Source of the DNA: Helicobacter didelphidarum
GTDB lineage: Bacteria > Campylobacterota > Campylobacteria > Campylobacterales > Helicobacteraceae
Length of the DNA stretch: 64,000 nt
Assembly: GCF_003364195.1 (NCBI RefSeq)
Contig: NZ_NXLQ01000001.1
Span: 62,001-126,000 of the forward strand
Direction: 5' to 3'
Below the pieces are notes generated by a model. It ran no database searches. It was not told where the DNA came from and saw only the letters and a program-made list of their open reading frames with translations. This document shows, in pieces, positions 1-10,400 of this stretch (position 1 is the first letter of the stretch; every line of letters begins with the position of its first letter). The position numbers and the translations under genes are program-made.

Positions 1-291
1 TGTATGTTGTCGAAATGGCATTGTTTGATTCTGTATTTTTGAGTTTACTTTGTTTTTGATAGAATCTTCAGAAATTAATTTTGATAATACATAAGCCAAT
101 TTTTAGCTTTTAATATTAGGTTTATTGCTCTAAAAAGACTTATTTCATTGTTGCTATTTAAGATTTTGTGCAAAAATCTAGCTTTTTATTTACTAAGATA
201 CTAAGCTTTCCCGCATATCATTTATACAACAATTTACATTGACTTAATGCAAGTTTTTACCCTATTCCTTTATCCTAATAAGTCTAACCCA
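1..291. other. Left-edge stretch without a supported gene
   Basis: No complete gene is visible. On the plus strand an open frame runs from the window edge to a TGA at 57-59 and could be the last 18 codons of a gene that begins outside the window, but this is too short to judge. The remainder is AT-rich and lies beyond the 3' end of the leftward hydrolase gene. An AGAATCT heptamer sits at 61-67. Confidence 0.3.
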
Positions 292-999
292 CTACTTTTT
301 AAACATCGCTTCTAAGCTCTCTAACACGAGAGGCATTTCTGTATAGCCATCAGATTCCATAAAATGTCCTCCATTCTGTGTTTGGATAAATTTTGCACTA
401 AGTTTATGACTAAGATTTTTGCTTAGTTCTGTTGGCACAATCATATCATCTTTTGCTGAGATTACAACACGATTAGGGCTTAGAGCTTTGAGTGCAGTAA
501 AGTCTAGCGGAGGTTTGAGAAAACTATCAAGCTGTGGAAGAATGCTAAGAGATTCATAGAATCCACTCACAAGCACGAATCCACCAATAATTATATTCTT
601 TTTATCTGTCATACTTTGAGCTTTGGTATTTGTCTTTTGTGCCTTACTCTGTAAATACTGTAAAATTGTAATGCACCCTAAACTATGCCCGACGAGGTAA
701 GTCTCATGCCCGAGTTTTATGCTGGAATCTAGCGTCGCAATCCACTTTGTAAGATTAGGATTTTGTGGATTTGGCAGAGAGAGAATATCCACACTTATAT
801 CTTTCTTCTTAAGTTTATCCTCAAGCCACCTAAACCAATTCTTATCTGGTGAGGAATCAAACCCATGCACGATATATACCCTCATATTTTGCTCCTTATG
901 TTTGATTTTAGAATCTGTAAAATCTTTCGTGTTTTGTGCTAAGAGATTCATACTAAAAAATGTCATAATGCCTAAAAATATAATGACTTTTTGCAACAT
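292..999 (-). CDS. Exported alpha/beta hydrolase, RBBP9/YdeN type
   Basis: About 235 residues with an N-terminal hydrophobic signal sequence ending near LLAQN. The mature part starts with a YIVHGFDSSP strand-loop, followed by a GHSLG nucleophile elbow, a later VISAKDDMIVP (acid) and GGHFMESDG (histidine) segment. This is the order of Ser-Asp-His in the RBBP9/YdeN serine hydrolase family. The substrate is unknown; the signal peptide suggests a periplasmic location, unlike typical cytoplasmic YdeN. I prefer the ATG at 999 because AAGGA lies six bases before it; the in-frame ATG at 1014 has no ribosome site. It is monocistronic, reading toward the window edge. Confidence 0.75.
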   Translation of the reverse strand: MLQKVIIFLGIMTFFSMNLLAQNTKDFTDSKIKHKEQNMRVYIVHGFDSSPDKNWFRWLEDKLKKKDISVDILSLPNPQNPNLTKWIATLDSSIKLGHETYLVGHSLGCITILQYLQSKAQKTNTKAQSMTDKKNIIIGGFVLVSGFYESLSILPQLDSFLKPPLDFTALKALSPNRVVISAKDDMIVPTELSKNLSHKLSAKFIQTQNGGHFMESDGYTEMPLVLESLEAMFKK

Positions 1000-1484
1000 A
1001 ATAATTCCTTTCATTATATACTTTTACTCTACAAATGGGTTTATCCTCAAAGAAAGAATAAATCGGAAGTTTTTTGTCTTTTTCTTACAAGCAAGATTCT
1101 ATATTTTAAGAACTACATATTTTGTAAAAGGAAATACAAAGCCAGTTTGAGATTTTAGCATTATAAATAAAAAATATGAAGATATAATCTATTTTCTACG
1201 AATCAGTGTGTTTCATTCTCAATATTAGGTTTCATTTAGTATGAATAGTTCATGAAATAACTCTTTATTAGGGCTTTCGTTTGAATTTGGAGTAATTTGA
1301 TAATACCAGATAAGCGTTGAGGGTTTTTATTCTTTGACCATCTCATTATTGGAATAAATTTGTAATATAACAATATAATACACAGCAAAAGAAGATTTCT
1401 AATTATAACACATTCAATTTTAAAGCTAAAGATAGTAATGTGTCATTCTTAAGATCTACAATATAAAAATAATGAAAGGACATA
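1000..1484. other. Divergent intergenic region
   Basis: About 485 bases between the leftward hydrolase and rightward crcB. It holds no convincing gene; the open frames here are antisense or composition-driven. A short inverted repeat, TTTCAT...ATGAAA, lies near 1230-1255. I looked for a fluoride riboswitch ahead of crcB and saw none of its conserved segments. Confidence 0.4.
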
Positions 1485-1880
1485 ATGCTTACAAAAATTA
1501 TACTTGTTGGCTTAGGCGGGGCGATAGGAGCAGTTTGTCGCTATCTTATGAGTGTATTTATTCTCTCTTATCTTTCGCACAATAGCCTCGCTTTTGGCTT
1601 TGTGGCGACGCTTTGTGTTAATATCATAGCGTGTTTTTTGATAGGGCAATGTGCGTATTACATCAAAGATTCTCAATCATTGTGGTATATTTTTCTCGCA
1701 GTTGGGATACTCGGTGGCTTTAGCACTTTTTCATCATTTGGACTAGAGACTTTTAGACTTTTAGAGAATCATCTCTTTGTGCAGGCTTTTTCTTATATCT
1801 TTTTATCAAATATTCTTGGTATTCTTTTTGTATTTTTGGGGTATAACATACAACGATTTTTGAGATCTTTTATAATTTGA
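1485..1880 (+). CDS. crcB: Fluoride ion channel CrcB/FluC
   Basis: 131 residues forming four hydrophobic segments, the usual size for the family. The N-terminal GGAIGAVCRY motif and the mid-protein GGFSTFSSFGLE motif are the hallmarks of CrcB/Fluc channels, which dimerise in the inner membrane and export fluoride passively. The start is supported by GAAAGGA seven bases ahead of the ATG. It stands alone, followed by about 300 bases of spacer, and no fluoride riboswitch is recognisable upstream. Identification is firm. Confidence 0.9.
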   Translation: MLTKIILVGLGGAIGAVCRYLMSVFILSYLSHNSLAFGFVATLCVNIIACFLIGQCAYYIKDSQSLWYIFLAVGILGGFSTFSSFGLETFRLLENHLFVQAFSYIFLSNILGILFVFLGYNIQRFLRSFII

Positions 1881-2139
1881 GTTTTTTGGTATGAAGACAA
1901 GGTTACTTTTAAGAAATATATTTTGTGGCAAACTTGCTTAGAGCCTAGCTTATTAGATGTAATAACAACTCTTATGTCATACAATACGCTTTGGAGTGTT
2001 ATTATAGGGGAACTTGTGATTAAAATATCTTTAAACAATCAAATAAAGTATTTCTTATAGAACAATTTTAAAGTTAATGTCTTAACATAAATAATAATTT
2101 TGTTGCGATTATGAATGTTTATTGGTAAGGTAAATTTTA

Positions 2140-2148
2140 TGTTATAAT
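2140..2148 (+). promoter_or_regulatory. Extended -10 promoter element for the dihydroorotase-like gene
   Basis: TGTTATAAT, an extended -10 (TGn plus TATAAT), lies 36 bases before the ATG at 2185. No -35 is evident, which is usual for sigma-80 promoters of Helicobacter and Campylobacter. Confidence 0.55.
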
Positions 2149-2184
2149 ATTGCAAGAATACATTGTTGTGATTTGAGGTGTAAA

Positions 2185-3510
2185 ATGCTTGTTTTTAAAA
2201 ATGCTAAAGTTTTTTGTGAAAATGGATTCAACGACAAGATTCTTATTGTAGAAGATACGAAAATTACAAAAGTATTTTCACCTCAAGAGTTCCAGACATT
2301 CCAACAAAGTAAAGGATTGCAAAATGATTATATGTCGCAAGATTCTATTAATAATGTGAAAATGCACCAAAACACTATTGAGAAATCTCAATCACATATT
2401 TCACAATATCGAGAAATTGATTGTCGGGGGAAGACAATTATTCCTTCGTGTATTGATATTAATATTTTTCCACTTGATAAAAGAATGAATGCGAAAACAA
2501 TACATACTCTTGTGAAAAAAGCTCTAAAAGGTGGAGTATCTACCTTTTTTTTAAACCCATATACACAACCAAATATTGATAATGAAGCTATGAACGCCCT
2601 TATACAAAGTATTGATAATCATGAGAAAGTAAATGTATTCCCGCTCATTCCTAGTATAGATGCAAGTGGTCATCTTAGTAATATTGATATTTTACAGGAG
2701 TTGAATCCAAAAGCACGTGCTATTTTTAGTAATTCTTCTATTGGTTCAAATTATCTTTATCAAACTATGCAGTATGCGAAAATGTTAAATCTTCCATTAT
2801 GTATATTTGCATATGATTTTAATATGGAGCAAGGTGTTGCATATGAAAGTATGTTTGCAAGGGGGCTTGGATTGCCTATGATGACCCCTATTGGGCAGAT
2901 TAAAGAAGTTGCTAAAATTAAAGAGATGGCAAAGTTTTTGGATCTCGAAGTCATTTTAATGTCTATGAATATCGCATATTGTTTTGATATGGTGTGTCAT
3001 GAAAAAAATATTCATACGCAAGTTGGTTTGCCCCATCTTGTTTTTAGTGAGCAGAGTATTCGATATTATGATACAAGATATAAAATTATACCACCATTGC
3101 TTACAAGAAGTAAGCAGGATAAGCTTATTAAGAGATTGCGGGAAGGAAAAGTATCGTTGCTTACAAGTATGCAAAATGCTGTTTCAAAAGAGTTTCAAGA
3201 ACAGGTATTTGAGTTTGCCCCATCAAGTGTTGAAGGCTTAGAATATTTCTTTAGCCTTGCATATACACGTTTGGTAAAAGAAAATATTATTTCGCTAGAA
3301 AATCTTATAAAAATAACAAGTTCAAACGCAAGTAATTTTATGCAACTCAATAAAGGTAGGATTGAGGTGGGGAGAGATGCAGATTTTATGATTATTGATT
3401 TAGAAGAATCTTTTAGAATCAACAATCCTTTAAGTATTTATCATGATATGGAAGTATATGGTAAAATAAAAAATATGATTATTGGTGGGGATATTTGTGA
3501 AGTTGAATAA
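2185..3510 (+). CDS. Dihydroorotase-like protein, probably non-catalytic
   Basis: 441 residues with the amidohydrolase fold of type I dihydroorotase: a composite N-terminal beta domain, a barrel, and a C-terminal GRIEVGRDADFMIIDLE closure typical of the family. The metal-binding signature is missing. Where active enzymes have Asp-x-His-x-His after the first barrel strand this protein reads SCIDINIFP, and the late DHAPH-type histidine pair is replaced by LLTSMQN. It therefore resembles the inactive pseudo-dihydroorotases that in other bacteria bind aspartate transcarbamoylase (PyrB). No pyrB is present here. Start: ATG 2185 with GAGGTG four bases before it; the in-frame TTG at 2173 precedes that site. 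Confidence 0.75.
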   Translation: MLVFKNAKVFCENGFNDKILIVEDTKITKVFSPQEFQTFQQSKGLQNDYMSQDSINNVKMHQNTIEKSQSHISQYREIDCRGKTIIPSCIDINIFPLDKRMNAKTIHTLVKKALKGGVSTFFLNPYTQPNIDNEAMNALIQSIDNHEKVNVFPLIPSIDASGHLSNIDILQELNPKARAIFSNSSIGSNYLYQTMQYAKMLNLPLCIFAYDFNMEQGVAYESMFARGLGLPMMTPIGQIKEVAKIKEMAKFLDLEVILMSMNIAYCFDMVCHEKNIHTQVGLPHLVFSEQSIRYYDTRYKIIPPLLTRSKQDKLIKRLREGKVSLLTSMQNAVSKEFQEQVFEFAPSSVEGLEYFFSLAYTRLVKENIISLENLIKITSSNASNFMQLNKGRIEVGRDADFMIIDLEESFRINNPLSIYHDMEVYGKIKNMIIGGDICEVE

Positions 3511-3605
3511 ATCAGGAAAAGGGTAAGGTTGAAATATTGGAAATATGATATTTACATTAATTTTTATATCTTTTTGTAAGGTTTGATTCTATTCAAAATT
3601 TTGTG

Positions 3606-3611
3606 TATAAT
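3606..3611 (+). promoter_or_regulatory. -10 element upstream of ansB
   Basis: TATAAT preceded directly by TG, 25 bases before the preferred ATG at 3636. It overlaps an upstream in-frame GTG (3603), which argues against that longer start. Confidence 0.5.
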
Positions 3612-3635
3612 ATATTTAAAAAAAAGGAATCTTAC

Positions 3636-4688
3636 ATGCGTGTTATATTATGTTATATTGTTTTTTTAATTGGAATGGGTGGTATAGCAATGGCAGATGA
3701 TAAGCCAAACATTGTAATTTTAGCAACAGGTGGCACTATAGCGGGATCTACTACTTCCCATATTGAAACGACTGGTTATAAGGCTGGTGTTTTAAGTGTT
3801 AATTCACTTATACAAGCAGTCCCTGAGATTACCAATCTTGCAAATATTCAAGCAGAACAGATTAGCAATATTGATAGTGCGGATATGACAGATGAAATAT
3901 GGCTTACTTTAGCAAAACGCATTAATATACTTTTAGAAAGTAATAATGTAGATGGTATTGTTATCACACATGGGACAGATACAATGGAAGAAACTGCATT
4001 TTTTTTACACCTAGTAACAAAAAGTACAAAACCAGTTGTGCTTACAGGTGCAATGAGACCAAGCAGTGCTATGAGTGCAGACGGACCAAAGAATCTCTAT
4101 AACGCTGTTGCTCTTGCTTCAAGTAAAAATGCAAATAATAAAGGTGTAATGATTGTTATGAATGATAGAATCCAAAGTGCACGATATGCAACAAAAATTC
4201 ATACGCTTAATACGGATTCATTCCAATCTCTAACAAGTGGTGATATGGGATATATTATTGATGGTGCGGTTTATTTTAATTTTACTCCAGTCCCGCCACA
4301 TACCACCAAAAGTATTTTTCGTGTTGATAATTTAAATACATTACCAAAAGTTGATATTCTTTATTCTTATAGCAACGATGGGTTGGGCGTAGCTGCAAAA
4401 GCTTTGTTTCAATCTAAGGTAAAAGGTATTGTGGTGGCTGGAAGTGGTGCAGGAAGTATCCATGTCTTTCAAAAAAAGATTTTGAAAGACTTAATGCAAC
4501 AAGGTTTAATTGTGGTGCAAAGTTCGCGAGTTGGCTCTGGTATTGTATTGGCAAATCAAGAGGATTCTAAAATAGGCTTTATAGGTGCAAAAGATCTCAA
4601 TCCTCAGAAGGCACGCGTATTATTAATGCTTGGACTCACAAAAACAAATGATTTTAGAAAAATTAATACTTTTTTTAAGCAGTATTAG
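3636..4688 (+). CDS. ansB: Type II (periplasmic) L-asparaginase
   Basis: 350 residues. A signal peptide (RVILCYIVFLIGMGGIAMA) precedes the mature enzyme. The first active-site motif LATGGTIAG carries the nucleophile Thr34 (precursor numbering), and the second, THGTDTMEET, carries Thr114-Asp115. Both match type II asparaginases, which hydrolyse asparagine (often also glutamine) to aspartate and ammonia in the periplasm; in gastric and enteric epsilonproteobacteria this feeds amino-acid catabolism. I chose ATG 3636 because AAGGAATC lies just before it and the signal peptide then begins normally. An A8 run sits directly ahead of the ribosome site. A T8 run inside the gene is a possible slippage point. 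Confidence 0.93.
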   Translation: MRVILCYIVFLIGMGGIAMADDKPNIVILATGGTIAGSTTSHIETTGYKAGVLSVNSLIQAVPEITNLANIQAEQISNIDSADMTDEIWLTLAKRINILLESNNVDGIVITHGTDTMEETAFFLHLVTKSTKPVVLTGAMRPSSAMSADGPKNLYNAVALASSKNANNKGVMIVMNDRIQSARYATKIHTLNTDSFQSLTSGDMGYIIDGAVYFNFTPVPPHTTKSIFRVDNLNTLPKVDILYSYSNDGLGVAAKALFQSKVKGIVVAGSGAGSIHVFQKKILKDLMQQGLIVVQSSRVGSGIVLANQEDSKIGFIGAKDLNPQKARVLLMLGLTKTNDFRKINTFFKQY

Positions 4689-4903
4689 GTTGTAGTCTTT
4701 TCTCAACTATATTATGAAGAGTGTAGTAAAATATCTTTCGATAATAACTAATATATGGAATCTTAATTAATAAATATGTTTTTCTATGTGGTAAGTATTG
4801 AGTTTATGTTGATTTTTTAGTAGATAAGAATTTTCTAAGAATTATATTACATAATGTTATAAAGCATCATTAAATTTAAAATATAATTAATCAAGGAGTT
4901 TGT

Positions 4904-5827
4904 GTGGAACTTGTTATTGTAGGTTATGGCAACATGGCGAAGGCTATATTATGTGGGATCTTAAAGCAAAAGAAAGCAGATATTGGAATCTCTAAAATTA
5001 CCATTGCAGGAAGAAATCCAAAAAAGATTGAATCTTGGTTAGAATCTTTCTTCTATGATAATATAAGCGAATTTAAAACAGATGTTGTAATGCTTGAGAC
5101 TTATGATATAAAATGCAATAATAAAGCCATTCTACTGGCTTGTAAGCCAAGTAATCTATCTAAATTTTCATTTAGTGGATTTGCTGAAATTGTTTATAGT
5201 GTTCTAGCAGGAGTTACTATACAGACTCTACAAACATCGATTGATGCAAAAAATTTTGTTCTTATTATGCCTAATGTTTGTGCCATAGATTCTTTTAGTT
5301 CCAGTGCAGTGTTATGGGAACAAAATAAATTACGTACAAAAAGTATTAAAGAGGTAGGTAAGGTGTTAGATTCTCTCGTGGATAATCATAATCTACATGA
5401 AGTGGAACAAAAAAGTAGTCTTGAAACAAAGAAAAAAATTGAATATTTTGTTTCAAGTTTTGGAAATTGTGTTTTTGTAGATACGCAAAAAGAAATTAAT
5501 GCAAGTATTGCAACAAATGGTAGTAGCCCAGCAGTTCTTGCTCTTGTAGCACAAGCCCTTATTAATGCTGGTGTTCATCAAGGACTAAAGCTTGAAGCAA
5601 GTAAAAAATTGGTGCAAAAAACATTCGAGGGAGTAGCTTATATGTTGCAGCATATAAGTCCTCAAGAAATTAAAGATCGTGTTGCGAGTCCTGGTGGAAC
5701 AACCGCAGAGGCTCTTTTGCATTGTGATATAATGGGTGTGCAAGGTAATATTACGCAAGCATGTATTATGGCTGTGAGGAAAGCCGAACACACTATGAAA
5801 CCTTACGAACTAAATGAAGCTTTATAG
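4904..5827 (+). CDS. proC: Pyrroline-5-carboxylate reductase
   Basis: 307 residues; starts with the Rossmann signature LVIVGYGNMAKAI for NAD(P)H and ends with the P5CR signature VASPGGTTAEALL, preceded by the helix NGSSPAVLALVAQAL. It reduces pyrroline-5-carboxylate to proline. The protein is longer than the usual 260-275 residues: extra segments lie around residues 45-65 and 150-175 (HNLHEVEQKSSLETKKKIEY). It starts with GTG at 4904, with AAGGAG five bases upstream. TATAAT at 4882-4887 is too close to be an obvious promoter. It is monocistronic. Confidence 0.92.
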   Translation: MELVIVGYGNMAKAILCGILKQKKADIGISKITIAGRNPKKIESWLESFFYDNISEFKTDVVMLETYDIKCNNKAILLACKPSNLSKFSFSGFAEIVYSVLAGVTIQTLQTSIDAKNFVLIMPNVCAIDSFSSSAVLWEQNKLRTKSIKEVGKVLDSLVDNHNLHEVEQKSSLETKKKIEYFVSSFGNCVFVDTQKEINASIATNGSSPAVLALVAQALINAGVHQGLKLEASKKLVQKTFEGVAYMLQHISPQEIKDRVASPGGTTAEALLHCDIMGVQGNITQACIMAVRKAEHTMKPYELNEAL

Positions 5828-5964
5828 CATAAAAATTATAATAAGAAAATATTACATAGTAAGAAAAGTATAAAAATAATACTAAAAAAGAAAAAATTCA
5901 AAATTATAGAGTAAAATCTATTCATATTTTTCTATTTTTATGATATTGCAAACAAGGGAGTTTT

Positions 5965-6603
5965 ATGTCCTCTTACTTTATGGTTGCTATTGAGAACTTT
6001 ATACTGAAATCTATAAGAAGTAGCTTTCTTTTTTATTATATTGTTTTTCTATATATCGCTACATCTTTTGTTGGGTTGTATGCAAATCAAATACAATCTC
6101 AAGAAGAAAGTGTAAAACAACCAGTAGCAAATGTTAGCCTTGAGACTGATTTAGATTCTGTATTTTTAGATAGCCGTGAAATTATTGTTTCAGACAAACC
6201 TGTCATGTTGGTATTTGGCAAAAATGATTGTTATCATTGCAGTGTCCTTAATGCAAGTTTGATTGGAAACGCAACCATACAGGGTTATATTATGCTGAAT
6301 TTTTCGCCATATTTTATTAATATTGACGACAAAAAGAAACATACAATCCCATATCTTAGTCTCTCACGAATTAGCTCCATAGATACGGCAAGACTTTATA
6401 AGATTCACGCATTACCCTTGATTGTTTTTATTTCGACGGATTCTGAAGAGATTATGCGCATTTCTGGTTTTCCTGGAGAAGCTCGAATGATACATTTATT
6501 GGAGTTTATAAATAATGATATATGGAAAAATTTTCATACACCAAAAGAAAGAATTGAAGGATTTCTAGAATATGAATCAACACTTGTAAAACCAAATAAA
6601 TAA
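5965..6603 (+). CDS. Thioredoxin-fold thiol:disulfide protein, membrane-anchored or exported
   Basis: 212 residues. A hydrophobic segment at about residues 16-40 serves as signal or anchor, then a thioredoxin-like domain with LVFGKNDCYHC; the CxxC is Cys89-Tyr-His-Cys92, followed by a cis-Pro strand (HALPLIVFIS) and GFPGE. The arrangement is that of SoxW/thioredoxin_2-type periplasmic reductants. It is the first of two related genes placed directly before ccsBA, so I infer that it keeps apocytochrome c CxxCH cysteines reduced for haem attachment. The start ATG has AAGGGAG four bases before it. The exact family name is uncertain; the thioredoxin fold is clear. Confidence 0.75.
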   Translation: MSSYFMVAIENFILKSIRSSFLFYYIVFLYIATSFVGLYANQIQSQEESVKQPVANVSLETDLDSVFLDSREIIVSDKPVMLVFGKNDCYHCSVLNASLIGNATIQGYIMLNFSPYFINIDDKKKHTIPYLSLSRISSIDTARLYKIHALPLIVFISTDSEEIMRISGFPGEARMIHLLEFINNDIWKNFHTPKERIEGFLEYESTLVKPNK

Positions 6604-6667
6604 AAGATTTGATTATACAAGTTGTATAGAGATAAAATGTAAAATCTCTTAATGTTTATATAATTTT

Positions 6668-6695
6668 TGTTATATCATCATATGATGATATAACA
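6668..6695. repeat. Perfect 28-bp palindrome
   Basis: The left half TGTTATATCATCAT is the exact reverse complement of the right half, with no spacer. It lies in the 265-base gap between the two thioredoxin-fold genes, about 65 bases after the first stop codon. No T-run follows, so it is a poor intrinsic terminator; a dimeric repressor operator or an mRNA-stabilising cruciform is more likely. Confidence 0.9.
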
Positions 6696-6868
6696 GGATA
6701 TTGCAGTTATAAACTCCCCTTAAATTCTCCCATTCTTTTTTGTTAGTGTGTAAAATTTTTATACATTCTTGTATCTTATTTGACATATATTCATAAAAAG
6801 ATTGCAAAATAGCTTTATTTTTGTAAGATTTTGAATTTTTATAATTTTATTCAATGTGAGGTGTGATA

Positions 6869-7489
6869 ATGAAGTTTTTTATACATACAATATTGTCTCA
6901 TATATTTGTAATAGTTGCAATATCTTTTATTGTTGCCTGCAAAGATAAAGGTATTGATATTAGTGATGGCAACAATAAAACAGAGGAATTAGAGAACAAA
7001 ATAGATTCCATTAATTTAGAAATTGAAAAAAGCTATAAGGGTTTAGAAGATATTTTTGTCAATTCTTCATTGATAGATTCTGATAAAAAGCCTATTTTAT
7101 TGATTTTTGGTCGTAATTATTGTAAATATTGTGAAGATTTAAAAAATGACATTAAATCAAATGAAGAAATAAAAAACACACTTAAGGAGAATTTTGTTTC
7201 GTATTATATCAATACAAGTTATAGTAAAGAACATCGGGTAGGTTATTTAGATAAAACAATGGATACAGATGAGCTTGCAAGACACTATAATCTCACAAAT
7301 ACACCATTAGTATTATTTTTAGAGTCAAATGGAAATGAGATTCTTAATATGGTTGGTTATAATAAAGTAGTTTTTCCTCCAATGATAGATTTTGTATTAC
7401 ATAATAAAGCGTATAAAAATGAAAAGGATTCAAAAAAACGTATGCAACTTTTTTTAGATGAGTATGTAAAGAAATCTAAAAATCATTAG
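6869..7489 (+). CDS. Thioredoxin-fold lipoprotein upstream of ccsBA
   Basis: 206 residues. A hydrophobic leader ends in a lipobox-like IVAC with Cys24 as the likely lipidated residue. A charged linker follows, then a thioredoxin-like domain with LIFGRNYCKYC (Cys85-Lys-Tyr-Cys88), a cis-Pro strand TNTPLVLFLE and a GYN segment. It is a diverged paralogue of the preceding gene, sharing layout (D/S-rich region, CxxC, DELARHYNL-type helix). Only eight bases separate it from ccsBA, so the two are almost certainly co-transcribed; the likely job is thiol reduction during cytochrome c maturation. Start: ATG 6869 with GAGGTG five bases before it; the in-frame GTG at 6863 overlaps that site. Confidence 0.75.
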   Translation: MKFFIHTILSHIFVIVAISFIVACKDKGIDISDGNNKTEELENKIDSINLEIEKSYKGLEDIFVNSSLIDSDKKPILLIFGRNYCKYCEDLKNDIKSNEEIKNTLKENFVSYYINTSYSKEHRVGYLDKTMDTDELARHYNLTNTPLVLFLESNGNEILNMVGYNKVVFPPMIDFVLHNKAYKNEKDSKKRMQLFLDEYVKKSKNH

Positions 7490-7497
7490 GAGTTTTT

Positions 7498-10400
7498 ATG
7501 GTAAAAGCACCCCCACTTATACAATCAATTATTAATAATATTTTTGCATCTATACCACTTAGCATTTTTCTCATACTTGTTTATGCAATAGCTATTGGTT
7601 GGGCTACTTTTATAGAAAAAGATTTTGGAACACTTGTTGCCAACGATGTAATTTATCATTCTTGGTGGTTTGAATTTTTAAATGTTTGGCTACTTATTAA
7701 CATTTTGGGCTGTATGTATAAGAGTGCAAAAATAAATCTAAAAGTAAACGTTCAGATTTTCCATATTGCTCTAGTTATTATAATTATTGGTGCTGGCATT
7801 ACAAGATATTTTGGCTTTGAGGGAAGAATGGTTTTGGCAGATGGAGAGACAAGCTCTTTTATTGCCTCAAATGATAGCTTTTTAAATGTTTTGGTAAGCA
7901 ATGATGTTGGTGATGATGGCACACAAAGTGATATTATACCACTTGAGAGTTTTAAAAAGGGGTATGATATTATGCTTAGCCCTTATGTGCGATTTTCATC
8001 ATTTGATCTTGATACAAAAGAAGTATTTGATAAAAAATTGCGTATAAAGTCAATCAATGTGATTAATTATTCTCTAGCGAGTCTTTTTAGTGAAGCAGCA
8101 AAAGAAAAAAAAGAAGTAAGCGACCAAGAAATAAAGGAAAAACAAAAAGAAAATCATTATGTGGCAAAATTTGAGGTTGAATATGATGGTATTACCAAAG
8201 AAATGTTTCTTTCTAATCGAGGTGAGATTCGCAGTGAGAGATTTGGCAATCGTTATGTTACACTTTCATGGGGACCAAAATCAATTCTCTTGCCTTTCTC
8301 GCTAAAACTGGAGAAATTTGAGGTGCTTACATATCCGGGATCACTTTTAGAATCTAGTTTTGCTTCTTATGTTGAGGTAATCGATCCTGAACATACAAAT
8401 TACAAGTATAAAATTTTTATGAATAATGTGTTAGATTATCGTGGATATAGATTTTTTCAAAGCGAATATAATGTTGAGAGAGATGAAAATGGCGAGATGA
8501 AAAGAGATGAAACAGGTATGCCAATTTATACAGGCACAATTCTTGCAGTTAATAATGACCCCGGTAAAGTACCAACCTATATTGGCTATACACTTATGAT
8601 ACTTGGTGCAATATGGTTACTATTTGATAATAGTTCTCGTTTTAGAAAACTTAGTAATTGTGTAAAATCGCAAAAAATATTTTCCGTCTTGATACCTTTT
8701 ACAATTTCGTTCTTTGCGATAAGTGTTCCACATGTTGGATTTGCACAAGATAGCATACAGTTATCTTCTGAAGAATCTCTTGTAAAAAATGATATGGAAA
8801 AGCATTTAGTATTGGATTCTAACAATTTTTTTCTTGCTTTAAATGAGAGTAAAAAAATAGAATCTTCATCTTCTCAACGAAAAGATGAGGAAAATATAAG
8901 CAAACAAACAGATACAGAAGATTCTGAAGAAGTAAAGAAAAGATTAGAACAATTTGTAGCATATAATAAAAGCATAGAGCAAAAGAACCAAAAACTTGAA
9001 CCTCTTATAAATGATATGTCAAAAGAAGCAATCCAGAAAAGGGTTGATGGATTAAAAAAGATTCCAAAAAAATCCCTCAAGATATTTGCTAAGTTGCAGA
9101 TTCAAGGTATGGAAGGTAGAGTCAAACTCTTTGATACTTATAGTGATGAGGTAATGCGTAAAATCGTAGGAAAAACTCATATTTATGGTCTAGATCACAA
9201 TCAGTTTTTACTAGGTATTATGGTTATGCCTAAAGATATGGCAAAGTTACGCTTTATTAAGGTAAAAGATCCGGAAATTAGGAAGCTTCTAGGTGTTTTA
9301 GATAAAGAATATGTTTCATTTGAAGATTTGTTTTATAGCGATAAACTTGATGATGTTTATGATTTTGCCACCTATCATGACCAAAGATTGATGGGAAGAT
9401 TTTTGAGTGCGTATAAATTATATCACTTTAGTAATATTGCACGAAAGAAGCCTGAGTGGGAACGCAATGAATTTGATAAGGAAGTATTGAAACTTGATGA
9501 AAAAATGGATATGTTGTTACCATATTCTATATGGGATTATATGAAAATATTTCCCGAAGTTGGTGATGATAATTGGAAAATTATGGGTAATCCTCATCTT
9601 TCAAAAGATCTATTTACAAAATATTTTTATTTAAGTTTTATAACAGAATCACGAATGGGAATAAATTTACATGAGTGGAAAGATTTTGATACAGCAATAG
9701 ATCTTTTACATCGATATCAGCGAAATACTGCCGGAAAATTGTTGCTTGATTCAACACATGTAAAATCTGAATTATTACTGAATCAATTAAATATTTTTCC
9801 TGTCGTAGAATACTTTTATTTATGTATTGGAATCCTATTATTCTTTATTGCACTCATTGCAATTATTGTGAATAAAAAAATTCCAAAATGGCTTGGAAAG
9901 GGACTCTATTCTATTTTATTGATTGCATTTCTTGGACATACTTTAGGATTAATCTTGCGATGGTATATTGGTGGACATGCCCCATGGAGTAATCCCTATG
10001 AATCGATGTTGTATATTGCTTGGGCAAGTGCACTTTCTGGTATTATAATTTTGAGGAAGTCTTATTTTGCAATGTGTGGTGCAAGCTTCCTTGCAGGCAT
10101 GGCTTTAGTTGTTGCTCATTGGGGCTTTATGGATCCTTATATAGGCAATTTACAGCCCGTTTTGCATTCTTATTGGTTAAATATTCATGTTGCTGTGATT
10201 GTTGCGAGTTATGGATTCTTAGGGTTATCTTTAATGCTTGGTGTTACAAATTTAATTCTTTTTATTTTTCGCAAAGAAAGTCGCCCACAAATTGATAAAT
10301 CGATAGTTTCTTTGAGCGCTATTAACGAAATGAGTATGATTATTGGGATTCTTATGTTGATTGTTGGGACATTTCTTGGTGGTGTTTGGGCAAATGAATC

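Noticed and set aside
719-1150. Plus-strand open frame opposite the hydrolase gene
   Set aside because: No ribosome site, largely antisense to a well-supported gene, no recognisable domain.
1189-1484. Fluoride riboswitch ahead of crcB
   Set aside because: No conserved riboswitch core can be found; the region is simply AT-rich.
1793-2038. Minus-strand open frame overlapping the 3' end of crcB
   Set aside because: No ribosome site or family; overlap with a firm gene makes it unlikely.
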